From: Effrenium voratum
Taxonomy: Eukaryota; Sar; Dinophyceae; Suessiales; Symbiodiniaceae
Assembly: GCA_963377175.1 (NCBI GenBank)
Contig: CAUJNA010001724.1
Coordinates: 695,001-759,000, forward strand
Length of the DNA stretch: 64,000 bases
Reading direction: 5' to 3'
Each line of letters begins with the position of its first letter. Position 1 is the stretch's first letter. The notes below the pieces were generated by a model. The model was not told the DNA's origin. It ran no database searches and worked only from the letters and a program-made list of their open reading frames with translations. Both the position numbers and the translations under genes were made by a program. Shown here piece by piece: positions 32,131-42,351 of this stretch.

Positions 32131-32239
32131 ACATGGCTGTGGCTCAAAAAACCGGGACCAACATGGAACCCTGGTAAGTGGAAACATGGACCAAAACCTG
32201 CGGTTTGCCCCTCCTATTTAATTTTGAGCCACACCCACA
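32131..32239 (-). repeat. Family G short repeat, candidate intron
   Basis: Inverted ends GGCTGTGGCTCAAAA and TTTTGAGCCACACCC. On the minus strand it starts G-GTGTGGCTCAAAATTA and ends TTTTTTGAGCCACAG, so GT and AG both lie in the inverted termini. Confidence 0.75.
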
Positions 32240-32295
32240 TCTGATCTTCCGACCCTCCCCCTCTTGAGCTTCGCCGCAAGGGGCTTCGCCGCATC

Positions 32296-32402
32296 CTAGG
32301 CCCAGCGAGCCGCTCCGGCGCCCGCCAGGCGGCGGAGGTCGTGCAGCAGGTTGCTGCTGACCAGCGCCTTCGGCGCAGAACGTCGGTCCAAACCGGTAGA
32401 GA
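32296..32402 (-). CDS. Candidate terminal exon fragment, GC-rich
   Basis: Open GC-rich minus-strand segment starting after the AACCGAG end of the family F element. One frame reads LDRRSAPKALVSSNLLHDLR then RLAGAGAARWA and a TAG at 32296-32298. Codons are strongly G/C at third positions, unlike the surrounding DNA. A second frame is also open. The product is unknown. Confidence 0.35.
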
Positions 32403-32513
32403 CTCGGTTGCGTTCTGCTCCCCTGCTAAAAGTTTAACTTTTTGTGGTTTAGTGGAGAACTCATTAGTTGGCAAAAAGTTAAAGTCCTAACAGCCAAGCA
32501 AAATGCACCAAAG
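32403..32513 (-). repeat. Family F short repeat, candidate intron (GT-AG)
   Basis: On the minus strand it runs CTTTG-GTGCATTTTGC to GGGGAGCAGAACGCAACCGAG. Same boundaries as 9568 and 12059. It sits between an exon-like segment and a family A copy. Confidence 0.75.
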
Positions 32514-32700
32514 GAGAGGTTAGAATAAGTTGGTACCAACTGTTTTGAGTAGTCGACTTTAGTAGAGAATAAGGGTGTGGGTGAAAAATAGGGTAACCCC
32601 AAAATGGTTTGCCCCCGACTTTTTTCTGTAGTCGATTTTAGTAGGGGAAGCCTCCCAACCAAAAAAGGGGTGAGAAAGGGCACCTAGCTGGGGGACCTAG
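32514..32700 (+). repeat. Family A short repeat with duplicated core
   Basis: Two successive core blocks ('gagtagtcgactttagtaga' near 32555 and 'ctgtagtcgattttagtagg' near 32626) and right end AGCTGGGGGACCTAG. The left CTAGGTCC end is replaced by the family F junction. Confidence 0.7.
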
Positions 32701-32728
32701 TGGAAACTATGGGTGTGTCTCAACTCAA

Positions 32729-32848
32729 ACTGCCCAGTGGCCCTTGGAAAAAAATAATCGCCATCCTGTTTGTTGGTTATTTGACTTCAAAGGCAACCCT
32801 TCCCAAAAAAAGAAAATAAAAAGACAAAAAAACACTGGGCAACTGGGT
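32729..32848 (+). repeat. Family K short repeat
   Basis: ACTGCCCAGTGGCCC at left, 'gttggttatttgacttcaaa' and 'ggcaacccttcccaaaaaaa' inside, CACTGGGCAACTGGGT at right. Same orientation as 26210. Confidence 0.75.
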
Positions 32849-33175
32849 CAAAATCGGGGACCCCGTTTTTGCATGGGCACACCCATATCGCCGCTGGGCA
32901 TGGCAAAGCGAGACATTTGGGCATGTCAAAATGGGAAGCTCCGTGATGCATCGCAGAGGAACCAACAAGAGACCCAAGGTAGATTCAGATCAGGAATCCC
33001 GAAAGCTGACTGCCACGTGCTATCCAGCGGGAAGCCAAGTTGCTATTGACCCGGCCTTTTTCCTGAAGCTAACGCCAGCCCACGTTTTCCAACATCTACC
33101 GGCCTTGGTCACCCAAGGGAAATCTAAGAGATTTATATTTGTGGCCCCATGAACTTCCTTTGTTGCAATTGAATA
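32849..33175. other. Unassigned
   Basis: A plus-strand frame (32931-33152) is open but shows no domain. No repeat recognised. Confidence 0.4.
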
Positions 33176-33269
33176 TTACTTGTTTCTGTCGTCTATTTTA
33201 GTAGGGTCCCGAACCCTCCCCACCAAAAAAGAAACGGTAAAAGTTGGCACCAATTGCTGGGGGACCTAG
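33176..33269 (+). repeat. Family A short repeat, left end truncated
   Basis: 'gtcgtctattttagtagggt', 'cccgaaccctccccaccaaa', 'ggcaccaattgctgggggac' and CTAG end. It lacks the first third. Confidence 0.75.
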
Positions 33270-33672
33270 ACAACGGCAATGCAACAACGAAAACTCTACT
33301 TCGTTGGACTCCACGGTGCATTGGAAGTCAACACGAAAGCATCCTAAGGTGCTACGTCGCCGAAACCCTTTCAGCATCCTATATAAGGCGGAACTCCACA
33401 TCTTGCCGTCTGCCAGGGGTGTCCTAATTCGAACAATCTGGATAGGGTATCAAGAACATACCTTAACTTTAGGACGCAACAGCGTTCCTTCAAAAGAGGA
33501 ATTTAAAGTGGAACTGCCCCGGATCAATCCGGAGGGATCCGGTGGCTGTCAACTGAAGTGGGCATTGATGAGATTTGATGAGATTCTGCCTCGTTTAACA
33601 TCTCTGTAGTAGCTTTCCATGTTAAAATCCACACGAGAGATCCGTGGGCCCAGTCAAACTCGAGCGCTTGGG
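33270..33672. other. Unassigned; plus-strand frame open directly after a family A element
   Basis: The plus strand is open for about 110 codons from 33270 to 33609. It could be exonic or chance. No domain recognised. Confidence 0.3.
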
Positions 33673-33825
33673 TCAGCCAGACATGGAACCTTCACCTCCC
33701 ATGGGACGACGGCATGCCGAGCTGCCAGGGATGCAATGAGCATCAGCAGCAGAAACGCCACTTTGGGCCTCAGGTCGTTGCAACTTCACCTGAAACATGC
33801 CCTCCCTCCCACGAACATAGCTGGG
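33673..33825 (-). CDS. Candidate terminal exon after a family E element
   Basis: Begins right after the GGGCAG acceptor of the family E element (33826-33930) and reads PSYVRGREGMFQVKLQRPEA, then AHCIPGSSACRRPMGGEGSM, to a TGA at 33673. It is 51 codons including the stop, in phase 0, the same phase as the exon joined by the E element at 49805. The product is unknown. The direct repeat AACATAG brackets this E copy, so it may be a recent insertion. Confidence 0.35.
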   Translation of the reverse strand, partial: PSYVRGREGMFQVKLQRPEAQSGVSAADAHCIPGSSACRRPMGGEGSMSG

Positions 33826-33930
33826 CTGCCCGTTTTCAGATCCCCGGTAAAAGTGAACAACTTTTAGTGGGTTGAATTCGGAAACTACCACCACTAAGGC
33901 TGACAAGCTTCTGGCATGGCTAGGAGCCAC
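33826..33930 (-). repeat. Family E short repeat with a 7-bp flanking direct repeat
   Basis: Minus strand GTGGCTCCTAGCCATGCC to CTGAAAACGGGCAG. AACATAG lies just outside both ends (33814-33820 and 33932-33938), a likely target-site duplication. Confidence 0.8.
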
Positions 33931-33938
33931 TAACATAG

Positions 33939-34560
33939 AACCTATGGGAGGGTACCTGAAAGAAACAAATCCTCTTAAACGGACCCGCTGTCAGGTGGCA
34001 TGCTACTAAGCGTGAAGGTAACCGCCATTCTCACCACCTTCGTGTCTACCACACCTGTCCCTTTCGGGCTTGTCAAACCCACGAACCCCTTGGCCCGCCC
34101 AAAACAGGAGAACCAAGCTGCCTGGACTTTGTGCTCCTCTGCCGCAGAGCCATGAGCAACGGCGCAACGCCCCAAAGTAAGGTGACAGGATAGGCACCTG
34201 TCAGATGCATCTGGATTTCGGAATCGATCAACAGATCTGATTTAAGGATAAACGTTTATTCCTCAACAAGTGGAACTGTCCTGTGGCTGTTCAGGCAGGA
34301 GGGCTCTTCGATTCGCTCGGGAAGGTGTTGGCAAACATTCAACGCAAAACACCGGCTCACATCTTCCATCCTGGTCGCCTTTTAACATGCAATCATTTTG
34401 AGCGAGCATGGCAATCGCGGGGCCTGCAGGCTTCCTCGAGCAATATTCACACAGCAAGAGGTTGCTTAGTCACGGGGATTCCCAAACCTTCAGCAAACCT
34501 ATCGGCCATAGCTTGGGACTAACGTGGGCCTGTTTATCTGTTAGCAAGGGGGCAGGGGCA
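33939..34560. other. Unassigned
   Basis: Contains family S-like pieces near 33943 ('gggagggtacct') and 33990 ('gctgtcaggtggcatgc'). Remaining ORFs are unremarkable. Confidence 0.35.
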
Positions 34561-34572
34561 GGGACTATTGGA

Positions 34573-35372
34573 GACTATTTATAAACAAACGAGAAGCTAT
34601 TTGAGACTATTTCTAAATAAACGAGATGCTATTTGAGACTATTTGTAAACAAACAAGACGCTATTTGAGACTATTTATAAATAGAGGACCAGCTGGTGAA
34701 ACTATTTCTACATGAAAGGGAAACTCCCATAAAAGATCAGCTCTGTGAGATGTTTCTGAGATCCAAGGAAACTATATGTGACTTATATCAAGCGGAACCT
34801 GTGTGAAACTGTTTATGAGTCAAAGGGAAAGTGTGCAATGAATGCCCCGTTCAAGTGTGCAATCAAACAACTGGTCCAGGGCCAGGGTCACAGGGGGTCT
34901 ACGAGTAAACCTGCGTGAATTCAATTGAGTAGCATCTGTGATACGTCCTATTCTCAACTCCCCCTCCTGACCTACTTCAAGGAAAGCACCGTTGAGGGCT
35001 AACAACAATTGAAATCACAGTGCAAACAACCAAGGCTGACCCTCCTCATGCACTGCCTGCTGAGGCAAGTTCTTCCTTTATTGGAACAACAGGTCCAGAA
35101 GTGCCCCGAGTCTAAAACCATAGCTATAAATAGTGTCGATTGTATGCCTTCCTTCATGCTGAAACAAGGCGCTTGTCTTTGCAAATGCCCAAAAAGTGTT
35201 CAGCTTCTGCTTTATAAACAGTCTCAAATAGTTTCTGCGTGTGTGTTTTTACAAATAGTCTCAAACAGTCTGTGGGTGTTTTTTTTTTTATAAATAGTCT
35301 CAAATAGTCTTTGGGATGTTTATAAATAGTCTCAAATAGTCTTTGGGATTTTTGTAAATAGTCTCAAATAGT
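34573..35372. mobile_element. Foldback-like element with arms of short subrepeats
   Basis: The left arm (34561-34690) repeats CTATTTGAGACTATTTATAAA about four times. The right arm (35210-35372) carries the reverse complement, TTTATAAATAGTCTCAAATAG, about five times, with variable G/T-rich spacers. The roughly 500-bp middle has no transposase-like ORF. Multi-copy subrepeats in opposite arms are the hallmark of foldback elements. The alternative is two independent simple arrays in opposite orientation. Confidence 0.7.
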
Positions 35373-35591
35373 TCCTCCTAGAAAACAGAACTCTGAAATA
35401 AACACGCCCACGTTTGTCCTAAGCCATAGCCTTTATGAACAAATATGGACAGCTGCCCCCTCAAAGTAGCCTTAAGTTAGACTTTTCACAAAAATAATGA
35501 GGTGCTTTCCCATTGAGGCACGGTGGATGGACCAAAAATCCATTCGCACCTCCTAAAATACAATGGTCGAAACCATAGCAGAATCTTTGTT

Positions 35592-35714
35592 GATACTGTG
35601 GACGGACGAATTCCTGCGCCACAGAAGCCCTGACATGAGAACTCCTTGCAAATACCCAACAATGGTGTCCAATGGGTTCGAAGTGGTGCGAAACGGATTT
35701 CGTCCATCCACAGT
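35592..35714 (-). repeat. Family D short repeat, reverse orientation
   Basis: Ends GATACTGTGGACGGACGAAT and GATTTCGTCCATCCACAGT. The interior 'caaatacccaacaatggtgt' and 'gttcgaagtggtgcg' is the reverse complement of the 60783 copy. Confidence 0.85.
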
Positions 35715-35821
35715 GCGTTCGGGAATTTCTAACATCATTCCCTTGGGTGTCTGATTGCTGAGCTATGAACATACATCCGCACTGCGGGTGGCCGACCCAG
35801 TGGAGAAAAAACATACAAGAT

Positions 35822-35997
35822 GGGGGGTGTCCGTTCTTCAACCACTTGTTGGTTGAAGTTCAAAGGGAAAACCAAAAGGAAAACCATCAAATTGACACCA
35901 CAAGGGAAACCTAGAGAGCCCTTGTTTGGTTGTTTAACTGGAAACTAGAAGGAAAACCGCCAATTTGAGAGGTCCCCCCGAAATAAATCGACACCCG
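35822..35997 (+). repeat. Two degenerate family J-like copies in tandem
   Basis: 'gggggtgtccgttcttcaac', 'ttggttgaagttcaaaggga' and 'aaccatcaaattgacacc', then again 'ccttgtttggttgtttaact', 'agaaggaaaaccgccaattt' and 'ggtccccccgaaataaatcg'. The boundaries are approximate. Confidence 0.4.
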
Positions 35998-36285
35998 AAT
36001 AAATCTTCTAGAGTCACGGCCAGCACTCAAACGCATTCGAAAGGTCAACGCCTGCGAACATTTTGCGTGCGTTTCCACCTGCAAAGTCGATGGCTCCGAA
36101 GAAGGCGCTGCCAGGAGCGATGCAGGGCACCAGAGTGGCGAGGCCATAGACCAAGGCCCCACCTACACGGCGATCTTAACACGAGATGTGGGTGTCTTCT
36201 TGCCTTTGGTCCGGCACCACTGTGCTGGCTCCTTACTAGAAGAAAAAAAACCTGTGGGGGCGTCTTCTTTTCCGCTGTTTTGCGG

Positions 36286-36365
36286 TTTCTCGGTTTTGTG
36301 GGTGTTTGAAAGACCAAAAGGAAACCCATCATTCTGGGGGATCCCCCCGAAAGGATCGACATGCC
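36286..36365 (+). repeat. Family J-like short repeat
   Basis: 'gtgggtgtttgaaagaccaa', 'aaggaaacccatcattctgg' and 'ggatccccccgaaaggatcg'. It resembles the second J-like copy at 35917. Confidence 0.45.
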
Positions 36366-36440
36366 CAAGTTTATTCCATGGGACAAGAAAGAAACCGCCC
36401 CAAGCCCTTCAAGGTTCACTTCAAGGGGCAGCCGGTGCGT

Positions 36441-36500
36441 CCATAAAAGCCATGGTTATAAGTCTCCGTTCAGTCGGCTACCACTAAGTCCCCGAGCGCA
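36441..36500 (+). repeat. Family C fragment
   Basis: 'cataaaagccatggttataa', 'gtctccgttcagtcggctac', 'cactaag'. Only the middle of family C is present. Confidence 0.5.
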
Positions 36501-36575
36501 AAATATCAAGTTTCTGGGAACCTTTCTTGGGATGCCCTGTGGCTTCTGCTCAGGTGTCGTTGCATTTCTTTCATA

Positions 36576-36681
36576 TTTGGCCATGGGGCATAACCTATGG
36601 CTCATTTTGGGGTGGATGAACATCCATTTGCCACCTATTTTGATGTTCACCAGGGGTACAGGGTTTTGACTCACAGCCATT
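36576..36681 (+). repeat. Family G short repeat, diverged
   Basis: 'ttggccatggggca' at left and 'gggttttgactcacagccat' at right form the inverted ends. The interior differs from the other copies. Confidence 0.55.
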
Positions 36682-36952
36682 TCATGATTGCCAGAATTCC
36701 ACGGGGTGAGCTGCAATGGCGCAGTAACTGGAAGAACTGAGTGTGACTTCTGCGTTCCCCTTGAGGTTGCCAATTGAAACGGGCCATGGTCTGGTGCTGC
36801 AACGTTGTTTGAGACAAACATGTAGAGCAGGGCCAGGTAGAACAAGATCTGTCAATCTGCAAAGGAGCTCTGAGCTCTGGAAAGAAATCCTGGAACATAG
36901 AGATAGTTAAAGTTGTACTCACTGCTCATCCGTGAGAATACTCACTTTACTG

Positions 36953-37000
36953 CGCTGCTCTCAAATCCCCTGCAAAAGTTTAAACTTTAGTGGATTAAGC
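36953..37000 (+). repeat. Family E fragment
   Basis: 'cgctgctctcaaatcccctg', 'caaaagtttaaactttagtg', 'gattaag'. The right half is lost. Confidence 0.5.
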
Positions 37001-37292
37001 AGACACCCATCTCGAAGCACTGAACTGTCACGCGCGACTGGGCAGCCGGCGCTGATTTTCATGGAAGAAGGAGCGGAGGGCCAGATTTGTGCCCAGAATG
37101 GTGGTCAGAACTGCGCACAGACCTTGGTCCATCATTCCAGAAAAAAAGAAGAAAAAACTCCTTGAGTGGCTAGGCAATTTATTATATAAAAAAACCTCCT
37201 TGAGTGGCTAGGCAATGTCTTGTATACAATGCAGAGTACACCCACAAAGCTTGAAGCAAGGATTGCAATGGTCCTAGACATGTCAATACAAA

Positions 37293-37417
37293 CATATGGC
37301 CATGGGTCAAAATCCCGTACCCCCAGTGAACATCCCAATCCCCGCTAAAATAGACTAAAATGGGTGGTACACCTACCCCAAAAATGGTACCATTGGTTTT
37401 GACACCCAGCCATATAC
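37293..37417 (+). repeat. Family G short repeat, long subtype
   Basis: ATATGGCCATGGGTCAAAAT at left and TTTTGACACCCAGCCATAT at right are inverted. The interior 'cccgtacccccagtgaa', 'aaatagactaaaatgggtgg' and 'cacctacccc' is nearly identical to 11799-11918. Confidence 0.85.
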
Positions 37418-38452
37418 AAACATGATGGTTCACAAACTAAACGTATAGTATACTTAGAAGCCAATGTTTGTTTGGTGAAGGACAAGCATAATGTTAAGAA
37501 ACTAGATTCTAGAAGCAATGGCTTCCGTGGAAGGAGACTTGGACATGAGGTCTTCCCAGCTCAGGCCACCATCAACCCGAATGTCTCACAGTAGGCCCGG
37601 TACGCCCATGCTGGATCTCTTCGAGATTCGTGCCAGCCAGACATGTGCCACATTGAAACAACCCGTTGAGCAAGTTGGCACATGCTCATGACCATGTTTC
37701 CATTGACCTGAACAGAAGCAATAATGTTGCCCTTCTCGGCAACGAACACAAAGTGCGCGACCCACAGCCTGAGTTTCCTTTACGGGAGTGCCTTCACGGC
37801 TGTTGCACCATCTCGGTCCAGCTCCATGCCTGCATGACCAGCTCCTCTCTAGGAAAACGAGTGCTTGACTCTTTCTCGTTTGGGGGATGGCTTTCTGAGG
37901 GCTGTTACCTTTGCCAGGTGTCTGAAAATAATTCCACTGCCGTTGCTGCCTGTTGCCCGTCTGTTGGAGCGCAGTTTGTCTTGCTTCAGTCTCATCGCAG
38001 AACACTCTACTTACAGAAGGTAGTGAAGGAACGGCGAGGCTGACTTCTTTTGGTGTTGCAAGCGCGACAACAAACATTAGCTCACATCCAACGCCATAGA
38101 CAACTGAGTCGTTCAGTCGCTCAAGAATCCTTGGCCGGCTCTGACGTGCGCGAACCGCGTCCTCCACCGGCCTGAGGGTACCCAGCCAATCAACACATTG
38201 AAGAAGCGACCGCCGAAGGACTCCGCTACGAAGAAAAACTTGAGTCAAACAAGCAGGGTTGATCCTCCCAAAGTTCAAAGGGATGCACAACACAAACCTC
38301 CATCAAACAGCAAGCAGACCGGGCCACTGTTTTTCGAAACCTGTGGTTGTGTACTGTTTTGGAAATGCAAGTTGCTGCAAACCAACCAGGGAAAAAACAC
38401 TTTTGCAATCACTATTCTCGAGCTTGCTCGGTGATTCCACCTCCAGGTCAAG
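37418..38452. other. Unassigned; minus-strand open frames at 37561-38293
   Basis: One minus frame is open for 235 codons (38293-37586). Another (37749-37561) reads FVAEKGNIIASVQVNGNMVM and looks more protein-like. A plus frame of 125 codons overlaps. No domain is recognised. The 37561-37760 part may be an exon, with an ACTCAG acceptor-like site near 37770. Confidence 0.3.
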
Positions 38453-38630
38453 CCCTGTGGATGGTTGCGAAACCGTGGGAAGCACATTTTTGTTTGTTTC
38501 AGCGCCTCCGTTCAGTGGGTTATTTTTTACCAGGCCCACCAAAGAAACCATGGGAAACAATGGCTTGTTGGTATTTGCGGGGGAATCGAATCAGAAACCA
38601 GGGTTTCGTGGTGCAGGATTTCGTCCAACT
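38453..38630 (+). repeat. Family D short repeat with a family C piece inside
   Basis: Family D ends 'ccctgtggatggttgcgaaa' and 'ggtgcaggatttcgtcca'. The inserted middle contains 'cctccgttcagtgggttatt' and 'accagg', characteristic of family C. Confidence 0.6.
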
Positions 38631-38822
38631 AGGGCCGTAGTCAGAGAAATATTGGAGGCGATGCGATCGGCCTCGGCTGCGACCCCATTAGGCGCGCCGC
38701 CCAGTGCCAGCACCGCAGAGCTGATGAAGCCGCCTTGACCTTAGCCCCAAAGAGCCCCTGTCTTATAATTCCCTAAAAATGAAAACGAGGGAGGAAATCT
38801 AGTGGACCTGTCCTTTACGTAC

Positions 38823-38903
38823 CTTCCATTTGGTTTAGCCCCCTGTAAAAACAAAAAGACTGTAGTGAAATTGATTTTCTTTAAAATTAATAAACCGAAT
38901 GGT
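38823..38903 (+). repeat. Family B short repeat, shortened
   Basis: CTTCCATTTGGTTTAGCCCC, 'ctgtagtgaaattgattttc' and 'aaattaataaaccgaatgg'. GTAC precedes the left end. Confidence 0.6.
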
Positions 38904-39839
38904 AGGTACTGTATTTTGCTCTGCTGACTTTTCATCAAGCTGGGTGTGGCAGGCACCCGGGCACCAGGGCACCTGCTTGAAGGCTTCAGCCCATCGGGCT
39001 GTGCCAAGTACAGCACTTCACTTGCCCTTGCAACCAGCGTGCAGCACTTTGTTTAATTGTCTACTCAAAAAAATCCATTGTTGAAACGAAACCATTTTAA
39101 TATTATTTAATTCCCTTTGTTGAAACGAACATTCTTTTCATTGTCGTACCCTCTACTCAATAACATATATATATATAAATGCTACCACAGAAACAAACAT
39201 TCTTTGAATTGTCCTATCCTCTACTCAATAATGTAAAATTGCCACCACAGAAGGCACGGTGGTGGTGGGTGAGGTTAGGTGTATATGGATGTCTTGTTCC
39301 TAAGTCCAATAATGGCCTGTAGTCTACTAGTAGTAGTTTTCTACATAAGAGCAACAGGTCCTTGCCAACTGAAGGCCCTTTGCTTTGGGAAACACAAACA
39401 TGTTGCACGTGTTGGCCCCCACTGGGGTTAAGCTTGGCAACTGGGTCAGGCGTCAACATGCTGCAATCCAAGTCCGTCCTTGGAACAAAACACAACATGT
39501 GTATATACAGTACCCGTATGTGTATCAAGTCGCATAAATTAACAAGGCAGCTTGTCATTGATCATGATAATACAACAATGATCATGATGACATACGATGA
39601 TAATGCTAGTGATAAGAACTATTAACAACATTCTTTGGTAAGTAGTGTCATTCTGTATGTAGCCTTGTGCGTCATTGAGAGCCAAAACATGTTGTTTGGC
39701 TATGCACTGATACCACCAATAAAACAACGCATGCAATCTCATGGACTCGGCGCATGTCTGTGTTTGCAAAAACTGTTCCTGGCTTGATCTATGAGTCTTC
39801 GAGTCACACCTTTATGCGGGACAGCACAAATTGTGCCTC
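38904..39839. other. Unassigned, AT-rich
   Basis: Contains an imperfect 70-80 bp duplication: 'gaaacgaacattcttttcat' with 'ctctactcaataacat' (near 39122) and 'gaaacaaacattctttgaat' with 'ctctactcaataatg' (near 39189). No gene recognised. Confidence 0.45.
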
Positions 39840-40552
39840 ATGTATATGTATATATATATATATATACACGCGTAGCACCTCTATGTATGTATATCATATG
39901 ACACAATACGTATACGCATACACATGCTTACACATGCACATGCATATACACATCCAAATACATATGCACATACACATGCACATACATGTACACACATGTA
40001 CAGGGACATATTAATCCACACATATACCCATCTACATATAAAACTTATCATAAATATGTGTATATATATATATACACATACATATATACAAGCGTATATA
40101 TAACTATTGAATCACACAATAAATAACTGCATAAAAACAAAAAACAAGTCAACGAATAAGTTTAAAACAGATAAAACAAAAAAAGAAGAACACACATATA
40201 CATAAAATATAACTAAATACATAATATAAACAAACAAGCACAACAAATATAAATAAACACATAAACAACTAAACAACAAATAAATGCATAAATAAATAAA
40301 CAAGTAAAACAACAAATAAATACATAATTAAACAAATACACAAGACAAGCAAATACACATACACACATAAACACATAAACAAGTACAACAAACAAATAAG
40401 TACAAATAAATAACTATATAAAAACTATATAAAACACATAAATAACTATATAAATACATAAGTCAATAGCCATATATATATATATAACTATATAAATACA
40501 TAAATAAATAACTATAAATATATATATATATACATATCATATACAAACACCT
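39840..40552. repeat. AT-rich microsatellite region
   Basis: TATA, ACATAC, ATAAACAA and TATAAATA repeats over about 700 bp. The Tyr/Phe/Leu-rich ORFs here are artefacts of composition. Confidence 0.85.
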
Positions 40553-40579
40553 AGCCACTCTGGCCCCGCTTCCTGCGCC

Positions 40580-40721
40580 TTAGGCGCCCCCACCGAGCAG
40601 CACCGCCACCGGATCGCGGCGCAGGCCGCCGAGAGCGTCTGGCACCAGGGCGAGGCCCAGGGCCGACCAGGCGGCCTCCACCACCAAGAGCAAGGCCTTG
40701 GGTCGATCTGCTGGTGCTCCG
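40580..40721 (-). CDS. Candidate GC-rich terminal exon
   Basis: Minus strand opens after a strong acceptor (CCACCCCTCCCCTACCCAG at 40722-40740) and reads APADRPKALLLVVEAAWSAL, then LVPDALGGLRRDPVAVLL, to a TAA at 40580-40582. Third positions are nearly all G or C, in sharp contrast to the AT-rich neighbour on the right end of the exon. The peptide looks like a hydrophobic, possibly membrane-buried C-terminus. No family recognised. Confidence 0.5.
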
Positions 40722-40853
40722 CTGGGTAGGGGAGGGGTGGATCGTCGCTTTTTTAGGCGACCCCCAACAGGCTTCTTTAGACCCCCCCCAAAATGGTGGT
40801 TGGCCGTTTGGCTTCAGGGCAAGTAACAAGGAAAACACATAGTAAGCTATGGG

Positions 40854-40950
40854 GTTGATCAAAAGGTCGCATGAACATGGGATGCCATTGCCTGGAAAAC
40901 CACCAAAAAAATACTTACCCATGCGCATTGGGTCAGGAATATTAGTCAAC
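40854..40950 (+). repeat. Family O short repeat
   Basis: 'gttgatcaaaaggtcgcatg', 'aacatgggatgccattgcc' and 'gggtcaggaatattagtcaa'. It matches 12284-12432 in order. Confidence 0.65.
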
Positions 40951-41105
40951 CACCTGTCAAATCTCAGTTTCTTTGGCCGGTTGGGTCATGGTTCAAACAA
41001 CATAGAAAACATTGTACCTACCAAGTGGATGACCATCCGTCTTAAAACCAAGTAAAGGTGTCTGTTGACGATGTCACACTTGAGCGTTGGTGGTGCAGAG
41101 CATAT

Positions 41106-41220
41106 GGATGTGTATTAAAATTTGGGGACCCCCAAAAATGGAAGGTTTCCCTTCTTGGTTTCCATTAAACCAACCCCAAAAGGGGTACCATCAGATAAAG
41201 ACACACCTATATATATAATA
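41106..41220 (+). repeat. Family J short repeat
   Basis: 'ggatgtgtattaaaatttgg' at left, 'gataaagacacacct' at right, and the 'ggacccccaaaa' and 'accaaccccaaaag' interior. Inverted ends GTGTNTTAA / ATAAAGACACAC are imperfect. Confidence 0.55.
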
Positions 41221-41227
41221 TACTCAG

Positions 41228-41305
41228 TTTCTCTCCAATTGGTGGTTTGCATTGGTGGTTTGGTGGCTAAAGATCCCCGAACCACTATTCCAAACTCCCA
41301 ACTAA
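41228..41305 (+). repeat. Family P short repeat
   Basis: 'ccaattggtggtttgcattg' at left and 'ccactattccaaactcccaa' at right. It matches 51196-51302. Confidence 0.5.
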
Positions 41306-41681
41306 AGGATTCCTGATTCATTTGACTAAATCCGCTGCTCACATGAGATATTGACAGGGTTGAAAGATCTCATCGGTTCTTTGTGCCTAATTAAAAAACA
41401 AACTCAGGGGCTCCTTGCCACGGCAACCGTTCATCATGAGGCTCCGAGCAGCTGCGGTTGACTTCGTGATATTTGTGATGCCTTTCGCGCAAAGGTTGGC
41501 ACGGGGACCACCATTGGAACAACAAAAACATGTTGTTGTAAGTGCTTTAAGACACAACTGGTGGACGACATTGGTTGGGGGGACGACATGTCAGGAATCG
41601 CTCGGCGGTGAGGCTTTTGGCCAGAACCTCATTCTTCAGGCCTCTTTCCCACATGGAAACACACGGCATCTAGACATGTGG
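41306..41681. other. Unassigned
   Basis: Plus-strand frame 41415-41720 is open (RLRAAAVDFVIFVMPFAQRL) and could include an exon. No family recognised. Confidence 0.3.
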
Positions 41682-41770
41682 GAGTGTCTTTTTTTTGGTA
41701 CTCAGTTTTTGGTGGTTTAACGGAATCCCAAAGGAAGCCATTTCGGGGAGTCCCCCAAAACAAGATCCTT
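41682..41770 (+). repeat. Family J-like short repeat
   Basis: 'gagtgtctttttt', 'gtggtttaacggaatcccaa' and 'catttcggggagtcccccaa'. The right end is unclear. Confidence 0.45.
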
Positions 41771-42253
41771 CTGGTCTGTTTCTCACTGATGACAGCAAAC
41801 CCCAAGTATCAATCCCATGGCATATCAATTCCCTGAGCCTTTCTGTCTCGGATCTTAAGCAAAAATGTCATGTCCACCGCTCAGCAGCAAGGGCCCTGAT
41901 TGAATTCTTCTGAAGCCAGGGCCGCCAGTCCCATTCATCAACCACCTTCTTGACCTATGCCCCTGAATTTATCCTGGTTCCCTGTACTAGTGGTCGCAAC
42001 TGTTAGTTTGGAGGTACAGTTGTTATGCAATCCAAGTTACATTCGCAGTACTTTTACATATGTCTGGGGATGCAACCCTAATTTTGCCAAACTCAAGCGC
42101 ATTTTGATACGATGCTCATAGAAGGAAGTTGCTCCCGTGGTAGCTATGAAGCAATCAGCTCTGACATGGCACAGAAGCTGCGCTTCATCTGAATGTATGC
42201 CCGCAGAAGACTTAAGAGAAGCAATCATTTGCACGCTCCGGGAATTGCACACA

Positions 42254-42351
42254 TCACATTCTCATATTGGCACCAATAGAAAACGGGAAGCTCCAGGCTG
42301 TGGCAAGGTGGCTGCATCGCATTGGCTGGACGGCAGTTCTCAGAGGTACCG
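42254..42351 (-). CDS. Candidate exon downstream of a family A element
   Basis: Minus strand begins after the CCTAG end of the A element. One frame reads AVPLRTAVQPMRCSHLATAW then SFPFSIGANMRM to a stop at 42254. It enters with two bases of a split codon, matching the one base left by 42462-42673. A second frame pair (phase 2) is also open across the join, so the evidence is modest. Confidence 0.35.

Noticed and set aside
37586..38293. 235-codon minus-strand ORF as a gene
   Set aside because: Both other strands and frames are also open here, composition is not distinctive and no domain is recognised.
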